DNA of 64,000 nt from a virus. The DNA lies in IMG/VR virus record IMGVR_UViG_3300032304_000672, positions 39,696 through 103,695 of that record. One strand, 5' to 3'. Under the pieces are notes generated by a model. That model was not told the origin of the DNA. It did not search any database and was given only the letters and a program-made list of their open reading frames with translations. How positions within the stretch are numbered: the stretch's first letter is position 1; every line of letters starts with the position of its first letter. Position numbers and translations under genes: made by a program. Below, one piece after another: positions 23,787-34,375 of the stretch.

Positions 23787-26700
23787 ATGGCTGACGAAAC
23801 AATCAGTACCCGAATAGTCGCTAATGCCGACTTCTCATCCCTTATTGCCGATGTGCATAAGGTTACTGCCAGCCTATCCAAATTACAGGAACAATTAGCT
23901 AACTCCAATAAAATGATGGCAAATCAAATTGCTGTCATGAATAGATCTTTTTCAGATACACTAAGAAGCACTGGCCAGTTCTCGACACACTTTGTAAGTC
24001 TTCAGTCAGATGTAGAAAAGTTTGGTAAAAATCTTGATGGTGGAAAGCTAAAGCTAAATCAATATTTTAATACTTTTAGAGATCAAGCTAGAACATCTGG
24101 CGGACTTATAAGAGATCTGGCAAAACAACAAGTAGCCCTACAAAATTCAGTATTACAACCGCTAGGCAGAAACGCACAAGGATTAATGCAATTCAATGTG
24201 CATGTTCCAAGAGGGCTAGATGAAGTAAAGAATAAGACTGCAATTGCAAGACAAGAATTGCAGATTATGAATAAAGTTATTCAAGATGGTGCAACTGGAC
24301 TTATTAACTGGGGTAAAAATACTCAGTGGGCAGGTCGTCAGTTAACAGTTGGATTAACAGTCCCACTTGTAGCATTTGGAGCACAAGCCGCTAAAGCATT
24401 TAGAGAAGCAGATCAAGAACTAGTTCGTTTAACTAAGGTTTACGGAGATGTTGCAGGAACATCATCAGCAGAACTAGGAAGAATTAGAGATGATGTATCT
24501 GCTACCGCAAAAGAAATTTCTGCTGCAATGGGTGTTTCGTTTAAAGAAACAATTGGTTTAGCAGCTGATATTGCAGCAACTGGTAAAACTGGAGATGAGC
24601 TTCTAGGTTCAATTAAAGAAACAACTAGACTTGCAGTACTTGGTGAAGTAGATCGTCAAGAGGCAATGAAAGCAACACTGGCTATTCAGTCAGCATTTAA
24701 GCAAAACACAGATCAACTTTCAGAGTCTATTAACTTTCTTAACGCAGTTGAAAACCAAACTTCAACAACTCTAAACGATCTTGTAGAAGCAATTCCAAAA
24801 GCAGGTCCAGTAATTCAAGGACTAGGCGGAAGCGTACAAGACTTAGCACTTTATTTAACTGCTATGCGTGAAGGTGGTATTAATGCATCAGAAGGTGCAA
24901 ACGCACTTAAGTCAGCATTAGCTTCTTTGATTAACCCAACAGATGTTGCAGTAGGAAAGTTTCAGACTTTAGGAATAGATCTTTTAGGAATTGTAAATAA
25001 TAATGCTGGCAATCTAACTGGCACATTAATGGCTCTACAAGGAGCATTAGATAATTTAGATCCACTTCAAAAGCAACAGGCAATCGAACAGTTATTCGGT
25101 AAATTCCAGTTCTCAAGACTTAATGCTTTATTTGAAAATTTAGGAAGACAGGGAAGCCAGACCTTACAAGTATTAGATCTTATGAAGGCTTCTACTGGAG
25201 AGCTAGCTTCTGTGGCAGATCGAGAATTAGCAGCAGTAACTGAATCTGCTTCTGGTAAATATCGTAGAGCAATAGAAAGCTTAAGAGCATCTTTAGCTGA
25301 AGTTGGAGAACAATTCTTAACTATCAATACTGTTCTTATTCAGGTAATAGACAAGGTTGTGCAATTTGCCAATAACCTACCAGGACCAGTAAAACAAATA
25401 TTAGCTCTTGCAGGTGGAGTTACAGCAATCATTGGTCCAGTAATTATGTTAACTGGTGTTCTTGCTAACTTCTTTGGATATTTGCTAAAGGGTGCTTTCC
25501 ACATGAAGGCATTTCTTAAGGGTGGAGAAGGCTGGAAATATCTAACACCAGAAATGCTAGCAGCAGAAAAAGCTGGTAAATTAGTTGAACAAACATTTTA
25601 TAGCGATGCAAAAGCAGCGGCGGTACTGCAACAGGCACTAAGAAACTTACTAGATGAATTTGCAATACTAGAACAAAAAGCAAAATCAGGAGCAATGTCA
25701 GTAAATCCAGCAGTATCAACAATGGCTGGAAACCTTGTCATGGGCGCAGGTGGAAGAGTAGTAAATCCACAACACCCATTAGCTGGTGCAATGGGATCAA
25801 GAGCAAGTTCTCACATGGTTCCAAGAGCGGGCATGACAGAGGCTGAGAGGCTCTCACAGACGATGTTTGGCATGGTTCCAGGTTCTGGACCAGTAAATCA
25901 AAAGATTGGCCAAAACCCTCAAATTTATATGAATGATGCTCTTCCAAATGTTCCTGGATTAACTACAGTTGGCGGTGTATCAACTGGTGTAGTTGCTGGA
26001 GAAGCTGCAAGATGGCATGCAATGATGGCAACGCTTTCAATGCAATCAAAGGCGGAGATAGAAGCATTGAAGAAGCAAATAGTTGCTACTGGCGTAGTAA
26101 GCAAAGACTTTATGATGCAGTTTGATGATATTTTGCCAGTTGTATCTAAACTAACAGATAATGCTGCAAGAGAATCTGCAGTAATTGTTGCAGAACTTCG
26201 TGCAGGTAAACTAACTGTAGAATCAGCTAAAGCAAAAATAATTGCTCTTAATTTAGAAACAGAAAGAATGATTGCCTCTGCAGTTGGATCACAAGCTACT
26301 GCAATGGGAAGAACAATTAATCCAACAATGGTTCCTACATTAAATCAGCCAGTGGTGGATGCTGCTGGTAAGTCTAATATGAGAGAGTTATTTAAAAAGG
26401 GAAAAACAAGAGACTTTATAAATAAGATAGCTGGCGTACTTGGAGTTAGAACATCAGGTGCTGGATATAATATTGAAACAACTGTTCCACGAAAGATGAA
26501 TTCTGGTGGATATGTTTATACAATGAATGATGGAAACATTGTTCCAGGACCAAATGTAAATGCAGATGTTGTTCCAGCTATGCTTACTCCTGGAGAATTT
26601 GTTGTAAACGCAAAATCTACAAGGCAAAATCTTCCGTTGCTTCAGGCTATCAATAGTCAGAGTGGTTCAGATTTACCAATAGGATATATGCCTCCTAAAG

Positions 26701-29700
26701 TTAGCGACTCTGTGCTAGGAATATTCGGAGAAAGACCAAGGAGTCGTGGATCCTCATCTCCAGGTACTTTGGTAGGTCGCTGGGGAATGATCATGCCTGA
26801 AACTATTAATGGCGCATTAGCACAAAAATTAAATAGTCCAGGAGCGAAAGGGTCGGACCTTATTGCATTATTACAACAACCAGATAGATTAATAGACTTA
26901 GAAGATTTTCTTTCTTATAATGGAGTAGATCCAAAAGATATTAATATTGTAAAAAGAAAAGTCGCAGCAGACATGGCTCGTCAAATTCAACCAAATGCTT
27001 ACTATGCAGACGGAGGATTTGGAAACATTGCCATGAGTTCAACACAAAAAGTTGTTTCTGGACTAGAAAATAAATACCCTGGAATTAGTTTAAAATTTCA
27101 AAAAGATAGAATGACTCCTGGAAGAAGAGATACTTTAAGAAGACCTCGTCCTGGAGAAACACAGGCTCAAGCAAATGCTCGTGGCGGCGGTAGTCCAACA
27201 GGAATTAATTATAAAGACCAAAGGCCAAGTAATTATGGAGCAGGGGCATCCAGAGGCGCAGCATTTGGAGAAGGCCAAGTATGGGGACACTTTGGAGATC
27301 AAGAAATGCAAAGAAACACTTCGATGCTATCTAAATCTTTTGGATTCGCAAGAAAAACTCCAAACTTAATGGCAATAAAAAATGTACTTGATAGCGTATT
27401 GCCAAGAGGAAAATTTACTCCTGGTGCATACAGAGGATACAATAGAAGAAATTCTGGCGGAATTATTGGAATGAATGCTGGAGGCATGGTTCCTGCTGCA
27501 AATGGAAATAAGTACAACATGGGCGGAATGGTTCGTGGATACAACATGGGCGGAATGGTTAAGGGCCTTCTGGCTAGCACTGCAATTTACGGCGGCGGAC
27601 AGATGCTTGGAAACCAAGTAGGCGGCGGAGCAGGCGAAGCGATATCTATGGGATCATCCATACTAGGATCTTTAATTGGTTTTGGTTCTATGGGCGGTGG
27701 AGGAAATCAAGAAGGCAAGAGTCCAGGATTCTTTGGAAGACAAATGGCCAAGGTGCCAGCACAACTAAAGACTCCAATTGGTCCATTAAATAATTTAGCT
27801 ACAGCAGCATCAAGAGTTTCAGGAAACCTATCTGGAATTGCTAGAGTATTTGGCCCAGTGCTAAAGGGATTTGCATCGCTATTAAGATTTACTAGCCCGC
27901 TTGGAATAGCTATTACTGGACTTACCGCTGGCATAGGATTGTTTATTAAGATGCAAAGAGAAAAAGCAAAGGCTTTAGAAACAGGAAGACTGGCATTTGG
28001 ATTAGATGCCGCAGCTGCGGAAAAAGCAGGATTTAAATATACAGATTACAATTCTAAGATAAAGGCGGCTATTGAAGATGCAAAGGCTTTAAAAGAGCGA
28101 AACATGATGGTTTACGAAAGTATGACAAAGGCTAATGTTCCTTTAAATATGACAATTGAGCAATATAAGAAGCTTAAGGAACAAGTAAAGTCAACAATGG
28201 GAAGCTACATAGACCTGTTTAGTCAGACAGACAGAAAAGATGTTGGTCAGGTTGCTATTCAATTAAAGGCACAATTTATGGCTGCAGGAGATTCTGCAGA
28301 AGTTGCTACTGCTAAAATATTTACAATGATTAAGCAGTCTGAAAATGCTAATATGGCTGCACAAGCAATTAGCAATAATGCATTCCAAAGCATTCAAAAT
28401 ATGGAGCAGGCATCTGCTCAAACAGTAAAAACTTTTGAAGCTGCAATGAAAACTGGAGATGCTGAATCTCAAGCTAGAGCTTTACATAGTACATTTATGG
28501 CTATGGATGCTACCCTAGAAGAAACCATTTCAAAGCAGAAAGAATTAGGCGCAGCAGGAAAGGCCAATGCTGAAGAGGTTGGTAACGCAATAGAGCAGAA
28601 GCTAGATAAGATAAATGAGTCCTTTGGAAAGCAAGCAAACCTATCAAAGGATGTTATTAAGGAAATTGGAAAAACAGATCCACTGCTATCTCAAATGTTA
28701 AATAATACAGATACACTATCTAGCGCATGGGCTAAGTACAGATTGATTGTTCAAGGCCTTGCCCTTGATTTTGAATCAATGTCTGGTGAAGCAGCAACAG
28801 CTGCACTATCTTTAAATGAAATAGTAAAGGCTCAAGTTCAGCTTAATCCTGCAGTAGCCGCTGCAAATAAGAGCTACAAGGGAATGACAGACAGAATCAA
28901 GGAGCTTGAAAAGGCTCAAAAGGGTCAGTCTGTTAAAGCTCAATATAATGCTAAAGAAGAGTCTGCTAGATTACAAAAACAAATTGCAGATATTAAAAAG
29001 GCTGCTCAAGATAAAATTGAAGGAATTCGTAAAGCAACTGAGGCAGAAAATACTCAGCTAGAAATTCAGAAAGCTCAACTAAGAGCTCAGCAAGCATTGA
29101 TTCAAGGCAATATGTCTAGTTATGCTGAAGAGCAAATGTCTATTGAGCAGTTGATGAATGAGGCTAATCGCAAAGCTGCAGAAGAAGCAATTATTGCTAA
29201 GGCAGAAATTGATGTTAAACCTCTTCAAGATGCCCTGGATAACATGGCAAAAAATCAAGAGGCTATGGCTAAGAAATCAGCTCTTGCAGGAGAAAGCTTA
29301 TCTTCTCTTAGATCTAAGGCAGATAATTTTAATACAAGTCTTCAAGAATATACAACAAACCTAAACACCACAATGTTTAAGTATTTAACAGATATTAATT
29401 TTAAAGATAGTAAAGAATATCAGGCGGCGTTAACTGCTCTAGATGAACTAGGCAAGAAGTTAGGAATTAAAACTCCAAGTAAAGATGTTGTTTCGGAGCT
29501 TACAAATGCATTGAAGAATGGAATTAATGCACAAAACGTTACAATTTATACAGATAAAATTAACGAAGGTAAACTAAGAGACTATACTGGCGATCAAGCA
29601 AAAATGGCTGATGCTATTAAATCTGGCGGAGGAGATACAACAAAACCTGCTTATAATGTAAATACTCAAATCCTAACAGAAGATGCACAAAAAGCAATTA

Positions 29701-30164
29701 TTAAGGCTGAAGGGTTAGAAGTAGGAGACAAGTTCTTTGATTCTCAAGGAAGACCGTACACTATTAAAAAAGGACGATTTGGTCTTGGCAAAGATGCTGT
29801 AGCTGGAGAGAGACCACTTGGCCCTATTCCTGCACAAATGTCCGCAGGAAGATTTATGGGTGGAAGAATTGTTCCAGGAATTCCTTATACATTAAATGAT
29901 GGTGGTAAAATAGAAGGAATTACATTTGATAGTCCTGGCAACGTATCTCCAAATATCAATACTATGCCTAGCTATAATATTCCTACTGGAATTAAATATA
30001 ATGGAATCAATACATCAAGTGCTTCAACTAGCAATAACGTATATAATATAGATATTGCTCTAAATGGAACTAATGTCACAGCAGATGATGTTATAAATAG
30101 CTTCAAGAGAGAACTAGCATTGGTTAATGCTAAAGAAGGAATAAGCAGAAGGATTGGTTCATAA
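23787..30164 (+). CDS. Tape measure protein
   Basis: A 2125-residue protein, the largest in the window. The N-terminus is helical. Residues about 205-400 match the phage tail tape-measure core family (KVYGDVAGTSSAELGRI, FKETIGLAADIAATGKTGDEL, INASEGANALKSALASL). Hydrophobic stretches lie near 535-570, 1257-1300 and 1362-1390, which could insert in the host membrane. A Gly/Asn-rich motif ending VVPAMLTPGEFVVNAKS near 925-945 is typical of tape measures. Residues about 1720-1800 are a strong coiled coil. At the usual 0.15 nm per residue the tail would be about 320 nm. No lysozyme or peptidase motif was recognised. Confidence 0.9.
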   Translation: MADETISTRIVANADFSSLIADVHKVTASLSKLQEQLANSNKMMANQIAVMNRSFSDTLRSTGQFSTHFVSLQSDVEKFGKNLDGGKLKLNQYFNTFRDQARTSGGLIRDLAKQQVALQNSVLQPLGRNAQGLMQFNVHVPRGLDEVKNKTAIARQELQIMNKVIQDGATGLINWGKNTQWAGRQLTVGLTVPLVAFGAQAAKAFREADQELVRLTKVYGDVAGTSSAELGRIRDDVSATAKEISAAMGVSFKETIGLAADIAATGKTGDELLGSIKETTRLAVLGEVDRQEAMKATLAIQSAFKQNTDQLSESINFLNAVENQTSTTLNDLVEAIPKAGPVIQGLGGSVQDLALYLTAMREGGINASEGANALKSALASLINPTDVAVGKFQTLGIDLLGIVNNNAGNLTGTLMALQGALDNLDPLQKQQAIEQLFGKFQFSRLNALFENLGRQGSQTLQVLDLMKASTGELASVADRELAAVTESASGKYRRAIESLRASLAEVGEQFLTINTVLIQVIDKVVQFANNLPGPVKQILALAGGVTAIIGPVIMLTGVLANFFGYLLKGAFHMKAFLKGGEGWKYLTPEMLAAEKAGKLVEQTFYSDAKAAAVLQQALRNLLDEFAILEQKAKSGAMSVNPAVSTMAGNLVMGAGGRVVNPQHPLAGAMGSRASSHMVPRAGMTEAERLSQTMFGMVPGSGPVNQKIGQNPQIYMNDALPNVPGLTTVGGVSTGVVAGEAARWHAMMATLSMQSKAEIEALKKQIVATGVVSKDFMMQFDDILPVVSKLTDNAARESAVIVAELRAGKLTVESAKAKIIALNLETERMIASAVGSQATAMGRTINPTMVPTLNQPVVDAAGKSNMRELFKKGKTRDFINKIAGVLGVRTSGAGYNIETTVPRKMNSGGYVYTMNDGNIVPGPNVNADVVPAMLTPGEFVVNAKSTRQNLPLLQAINSQSGSDLPIGYMPPKVSDSVLGIFGERPRSRGSSSPGTLVGRWGMIMPETINGALAQKLNSPGAKGSDLIALLQQPDRLIDLEDFLSYNGVDPKDINIVKRKVAADMARQIQPNAYYADGGFGNIAMSSTQKVVSGLENKYPGISLKFQKDRMTPGRRDTLRRPRPGETQAQANARGGGSPTGINYKDQRPSNYGAGASRGAAFGEGQVWGHFGDQEMQRNTSMLSKSFGFARKTPNLMAIKNVLDSVLPRGKFTPGAYRGYNRRNSGGIIGMNAGGMVPAANGNKYNMGGMVRGYNMGGMVKGLLASTAIYGGGQMLGNQVGGGAGEAISMGSSILGSLIGFGSMGGGGNQEGKSPGFFGRQMAKVPAQLKTPIGPLNNLATAASRVSGNLSGIARVFGPVLKGFASLLRFTSPLGIAITGLTAGIGLFIKMQREKAKALETGRLAFGLDAAAAEKAGFKYTDYNSKIKAAIEDAKALKERNMMVYESMTKANVPLNMTIEQYKKLKEQVKSTMGSYIDLFSQTDRKDVGQVAIQLKAQFMAAGDSAEVATAKIFTMIKQSENANMAAQAISNNAFQSIQNMEQASAQTVKTFEAAMKTGDAESQARALHSTFMAMDATLEETISKQKELGAAGKANAEEVGNAIEQKLDKINESFGKQANLSKDVIKEIGKTDPLLSQMLNNTDTLSSAWAKYRLIVQGLALDFESMSGEAATAALSLNEIVKAQVQLNPAVAAANKSYKGMTDRIKELEKAQKGQSVKAQYNAKEESARLQKQIADIKKAAQDKIEGIRKATEAENTQLEIQKAQLRAQQALIQGNMSSYAEEQMSIEQLMNEANRKAAEEAIIAKAEIDVKPLQDALDNMAKNQEAMAKKSALAGESLSSLRSKADNFNTSLQEYTTNLNTTMFKYLTDINFKDSKEYQAALTALDELGKKLGIKTPSKDVVSELTNALKNGINAQNVTIYTDKINEGKLRDYTGDQAKMADAIKSGGGDTTKPAYNVNTQILTEDAQKAIIKAEGLEVGDKFFDSQGRPYTIKKGRFGLGKDAVAGERPLGPIPAQMSAGRFMGGRIVPGIPYTLNDGGKIEGITFDSPGNVSPNINTMPSYNIPTGIKYNGINTSSASTSNNVYNIDIALNGTNVTADDVINSFKRELALVNAKEGISRRIGS

Positions 30165-30166
30165 TT

Positions 30167-30670
30167 ATGCCTACATATTTACCTAGAGGTTCCGTTTTAA
30201 GCATAGAGGCAAAGGACCTACTTGCTACTCCAGAAGGAACTACAAAAATTTGGAATAAGATTACTGAGCATAACAGGTCAGACATTAGCCTATCCGTAGA
30301 AAGAATTGAAAAGACCGTAAGAACTTCTAACGGCACCCTTAGAAAAAATCATATTGCTGATAAGAGAAGATTCTCCATGTCTTGGACCATGCTTCCATCT
30401 TATCGCACACTAACAGTTGACTCTGGGTGGGGAGCAGAAGATTTAAGATCATTCTATCTAAGCGACGACGGTAAGAAAGAATTTAATATAAGAATTAACT
30501 TAGCAAAGGACGGAACAGATAGATCTTCTACTGGCGCCGCATATACGCCAACTATGGCAAAAACATCATCAGAATTATACACGGTGGTATTTGGAGGCTG
30601 TAATTTTTCAGTTGTAAAACGTGGTCTACAGCCACACTGGAATGTTTCTATTGAACTGGAAGAGGTATAA
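30167..30670 (+). CDS. Distal tail-type protein
   Basis: A 167-residue beta-rich protein straight after the tape measure, the normal place of the distal tail protein (Dit) that joins tube and tip. Features: ISLSVERIEKTVRTSNGTLRK, then RRFSMSWTMLPSYRTLTVDSGWGAEDLRSFY and a C-terminal strand pair ending in PHWNVSIELEEV, typical for the ring-forming N-domain. The Trp-rich middle and the RxxFSMSW strand fit this family in actinophages. It overlaps the next start by one base. Confidence 0.65.
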   Translation: MPTYLPRGSVLSIEAKDLLATPEGTTKIWNKITEHNRSDISLSVERIEKTVRTSNGTLRKNHIADKRRFSMSWTMLPSYRTLTVDSGWGAEDLRSFYLSDDGKKEFNIRINLAKDGTDRSSTGAAYTPTMAKTSSELYTVVFGGCNFSVVKRGLQPHWNVSIELEEV

Positions 30671-33600
30671 TGATTTCGTCTCCCACAGTTAAAACTTTAC
30701 TAGAAGAAAATACTACAATTCAAACCAATATTGGTTGCACCATTGAATATAATATGAATTCGATGGTTGATAACATTACTGTTGTTGGTTCTGATTATGT
30801 TAGGGCAGATGGGGCTAAGCCATATCAAAAACTTTTCCCCGCATCTTCTGTTGTTAAATCTTTTAGACCAGTTGGTGCTGGCATAAAGTATGGAATCTTT
30901 GGAGACGTATCCCTTGGAACATGGAAAGATCCTAAGAAGGTTGAATATCCTTTAAATTTTAGAACCTATTATCCTGGAATAGATACTTATTATAAGTACT
31001 GGGTTTCTCAAAAAGGCTCTGGTGCAGACATAACCATAACCTATCCTCAAGCAGTTTTAACTAATAAGATAGTTATCAGATTTGAAATATCTCATTCCAT
31101 CCCAGCCACTTGGACAGTTTCTAAAGAAGGAAGCGCAGTCTTGGCAACTGGAACAAGTTCAGCAATTAAACCATTTATAACTAGCGGATCAAAGAACTTT
31201 GACGCTGGAACACTTACACTATACTATAATGGAACATCATGGGTTACTACAGAGCCTGCTACATTGGCTACTCCAGTATCTATAACCTCTTTAAAGTTGG
31301 TGACGGCTGGAGTTACTAATGCCCACGTTGGAGTTATTGAAGTTTCTCCTAGATGGGTAGCTGATATAACAGATCATATTGTTGCATTTTCTATAGATCA
31401 AGAATCTTCTACAAGCCCTGATGATATTCTTCCAGTTGGAAAAGTTTCTGCAAACTCTATTTCTATGGACTTAGTTTCATATGAGTCAACTAGAAAAATT
31501 ATTACATACGAAAAGGGAACAGCATTTAGTTCTTCTAGCTTGTATATGTACAAGTCCGCAGAATTAAAGCCATACATAAAGGTGTATTATTCAGGAGCAC
31601 CGTATACTGATTCAAAAGGTACTTATGAAAAGATAAAGCAAGGAACATACTATGTTGATAACTGGAGCACCTCAGAGTTTGGAGATATTTCTTTAGACGC
31701 ACTGGATGGCGCAAAGTTTCTTCAAGATATATCTTGCCCTGGAATGGTTTCTAAAGACTCTACTGCAGTAGGAATTATTAGAAGACTTTTAGATAACGTT
31801 GGATTTACAAACTATAATATAAACTACAAAACAGATTCTACTGGAAAGATAACAGACACATCTATCCTAAGCCCGTTCTATTGGTGGACAGACGACGGAG
31901 AAACTGTATGGAACGCTATTCAAGAATTGTGTAGAGATTCTCAAATGATAGCAACGTTTGACGAAAACAATGTTCTGCAGTTTTACACAAGAGATTACTT
32001 GTTTTCTAGAACAGATGCCCATTGGAATTTTAAATACTCAAAAGACGGAAACATACTACCAAATATTATTTCTTTTGAAAAAAGAGATTTACCAGCAGTT
32101 AATCAGGTAAAGGTTCTATGGAGCCCCGTAACATCTAGTCAGCTCATAGGAGATGGACAACCTTTATGGAAGTCTGGAACAGCCTATCTAGGTGCATACT
32201 CTTTAGCATCAGATATTCCTGCTAGTACAATTGGGGGAGGATCTGGAACCGAGATGATCCTAATCCCAATAACAGTAAATCAAGACATTAAACAAATCAT
32301 ATATAACTTTACTGGATATGTGGTTATAGATTCTGAAATCATAGAGTATGATGCAATTGAATATCAATATATAAATACCTCACTGGGAAGAACAAAGCTT
32401 TGGGTAACCCAAGTATCTGATTTGCAAAAAATAGCTAATGATATTACTACTACACTTCCAGCAAATCAAGCAATTGGACAAACTGGAAAAGTTAGAATAA
32501 AATCCAGAGGGGCATTTGGAACAAGTGCTGTTGCTCATGCAAAAACTGGTTCTGTTACTGGATGGAATGGATTTGATAATACCTTTAGAACTAATTCTGA
32601 AAACTTACAGGGAACTAGCACATCTTCAAGTATTTCTCATGAACCTGCAGCACTACCAGATATAAGTTTAACACCACCAGAGGCAGAAGAAACAAAAGTT
32701 ACTCCACCTAAATTAATTCAAAAGTCTTTATTTCAAATAACATCCAGCGGATCTTCTGATAAACAAAATAAGTATTCTGTTTCTGTAAAAGATATGGAAA
32801 TAGCAGATACTGGAGATTGCTATAATTTTGGCACAGGCTTATTCTTTAAAGGCACTAAAACTGATACAAAAGGCTCTGGAGGCATAGGGTTCTTTACAAA
32901 CTCAAATGGTCTTGATGGATACTATGTTAAATTAGAAACAACAAGCAATTTGCCAGAAAGCGGATCAGATAGACCTCTATCTATTTTTAAAGTAAAGAAT
33001 GGCGTAATCACTCCGCTGCAAGATAGTCAAGAAAAGGGAAGCAATAAATCACTAGCTTATTTATCTCAAGGAGTTTCTTATAAGGTTGATATTCGTGTAA
33101 AGATTCAAAGCTCAGTTGTTGCAATAGATGTTTTTATTAATAATTTTAGAGTAACAGCAGTTGATTCATCTGATATAATTTCTCCGACAAGCAATGTGGC
33201 TTTATTTTCAAATGCTAATTCGACATTCTTTGATTATGTTTATTCAATTCCTCTTAATGAAACTCAATATAAAGATGGGGTAATTGGAAATCAATATTCT
33301 GGAAGATTTGGATCAACGACTTTAGACTTTTTATATGGAGATAAACTTTCAAGCGGCTTTGATAATAGCGGTATATCTGGCGGGGCTATAGATGAATTTG
33401 GAACTGTAGCCAGAGAGCTTTTAAAGGTAAACATTAAATATGATTCTAGACCAGCTTTTCCAATTATTACTAGCCTAGGGCTAAACCAATTTGTAGAGCT
33501 ACTTGGCTATAGACTGAACTCGTTTGGAGCAGAGGTTTATGTTTTAAATAACGCTGGAACATTTATACCGCTGGACGACTCTAAATTTGCCTCATTTAGT

Positions 33601-33948
33601 ATAATTGGAAATACCCTAGTACAGTCTGGTCAAAATGAGTACTTAGATAAAACAATAAATGAGTTCACGGTTCCAGAGCAGGCGACTTTCGAGTCAGTTT
33701 GGATTCAAAAAGAATCGGATGCTAAAAGTCTTTCTGACTGGATTAAGGGCCAGTGGTCTAAAAAGCAGTCGGTCTGTGAACTAGAAGTTTTCTCTAACCC
33801 CTTGATTTCCGTAGGAGATATTGTTACAATTAACTATCCAGCCAATGGACTAAATGGCACACAAAAGTTTATAGTATTAAGCATTAACAATTCATTTGAT
33901 GGGGGGCTAAGTACCAAAATAACAACTAGATCTATTTATAGTTCATAA
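30670..33948 (+). CDS. Tail hub / tail-associated protein (Tal-like)
   Basis: A 1092-residue tip protein. The N-terminal part (about 1-240) has jelly-roll strands (ITITYPQAVLTNKIVIRFEIS). Residues about 240-600 resemble the baseplate hub: ITDHIVAFSIDQESSTSPDDILPVG, a VGIIRRLLDNVGF helix, and WNAIQELCRDSQMIATFDENNVL. Around 650-870 lies a concanavalin-like insert (SVSVKDMEIADTGDCYNF, GIGFFTNSNGLDGYYVKLE). The end, SVGDIVTINYPANGLNGTQKF, is the usual closing barrel of Tal proteins. The insert suggests glycan binding at the tip. No peptidase motif was found. Confidence 0.75.
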   Translation: MISSPTVKTLLEENTTIQTNIGCTIEYNMNSMVDNITVVGSDYVRADGAKPYQKLFPASSVVKSFRPVGAGIKYGIFGDVSLGTWKDPKKVEYPLNFRTYYPGIDTYYKYWVSQKGSGADITITYPQAVLTNKIVIRFEISHSIPATWTVSKEGSAVLATGTSSAIKPFITSGSKNFDAGTLTLYYNGTSWVTTEPATLATPVSITSLKLVTAGVTNAHVGVIEVSPRWVADITDHIVAFSIDQESSTSPDDILPVGKVSANSISMDLVSYESTRKIITYEKGTAFSSSSLYMYKSAELKPYIKVYYSGAPYTDSKGTYEKIKQGTYYVDNWSTSEFGDISLDALDGAKFLQDISCPGMVSKDSTAVGIIRRLLDNVGFTNYNINYKTDSTGKITDTSILSPFYWWTDDGETVWNAIQELCRDSQMIATFDENNVLQFYTRDYLFSRTDAHWNFKYSKDGNILPNIISFEKRDLPAVNQVKVLWSPVTSSQLIGDGQPLWKSGTAYLGAYSLASDIPASTIGGGSGTEMILIPITVNQDIKQIIYNFTGYVVIDSEIIEYDAIEYQYINTSLGRTKLWVTQVSDLQKIANDITTTLPANQAIGQTGKVRIKSRGAFGTSAVAHAKTGSVTGWNGFDNTFRTNSENLQGTSTSSSISHEPAALPDISLTPPEAEETKVTPPKLIQKSLFQITSSGSSDKQNKYSVSVKDMEIADTGDCYNFGTGLFFKGTKTDTKGSGGIGFFTNSNGLDGYYVKLETTSNLPESGSDRPLSIFKVKNGVITPLQDSQEKGSNKSLAYLSQGVSYKVDIRVKIQSSVVAIDVFINNFRVTAVDSSDIISPTSNVALFSNANSTFFDYVYSIPLNETQYKDGVIGNQYSGRFGSTTLDFLYGDKLSSGFDNSGISGGAIDEFGTVARELLKVNIKYDSRPAFPIITSLGLNQFVELLGYRLNSFGAEVYVLNNAGTFIPLDDSKFASFSIIGNTLVQSGQNEYLDKTINEFTVPEQATFESVWIQKESDAKSLSDWIKGQWSKKQSVCELEVFSNPLISVGDIVTINYPANGLNGTQKFIVLSINNSFDGGLSTKITTRSIYSS

Positions 33949-33952
33949 ATGG

Positions 33953-33958
33953 TATAAT
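33953..33958 (+). promoter_or_regulatory. Leaderless promoter (-10) for the acidic tail protein
   Basis: TGG-TATAAT (extended -10) ends 6 bases before the ATG at 33965. The intervening bases are all A, so no ribosome-binding site exists. Confidence 0.7.
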
Positions 33959-33964
33959 AAAAAA

Positions 33965-34375
33965 ATGGTGTCCTCAAATAAGAAAAAGCCTTCCGTAAGC
34001 AGTCAGCCAAACACGGCTGCTCTAGTTACTGTTGAAGGATCCGAGCTTGATTTTTATACAAATAAAAATTATCTAGCTTATGAGTTAGCTCAATATGCAG
34101 CGGCACAAAGACAGGGCAAGCTGGGTAGCGACAAAATAGATGATGACATTCCAGGTGAGGAAGAAGAGGAAGAGGAGTCTGAAGAGGGCGAAGAAGGCTC
34201 AGAGGGCTCAGAAGGAGAAGGAAAAGGAAGACCAAGCCTTTCCGATATTGAAATAATTTCAAACGAAGTTGTCCTAGGTGCAGGAGATATCCCTAGTGCA
34301 AAAATAGTATTTAAGGTTAAAAACAGTAGTGGGGTAGAATTGAAAGCAGTAAATGTAAGAGTGGAGAAAAAATGA
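33965..34375 (+). CDS. Small acidic tail protein
   Basis: A 136-residue protein. N-terminus basic (SNKKKPSV), a helix with YLAYELAQYAAAQRQG (about 36-51), a very acidic low-complexity stretch of Glu/Gly/Ser (about 63-90), and a C-terminal beta pair (IEIISNEVVLGAGD, AKIVFKVKNSSG). No known family. The acidic linker could be flexible or bind cations between two small domains. It is predicted to be leaderless and to start the tip-fibre transcript; it overlaps the next gene by 4 bases (ATGA). Confidence 0.6.
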   Translation: MVSSNKKKPSVSSQPNTAALVTVEGSELDFYTNKNYLAYELAQYAAAQRQGKLGSDKIDDDIPGEEEEEEESEEGEEGSEGSEGEGKGRPSLSDIEIISNEVVLGAGDIPSAKIVFKVKNSSGVELKAVNVRVEKK

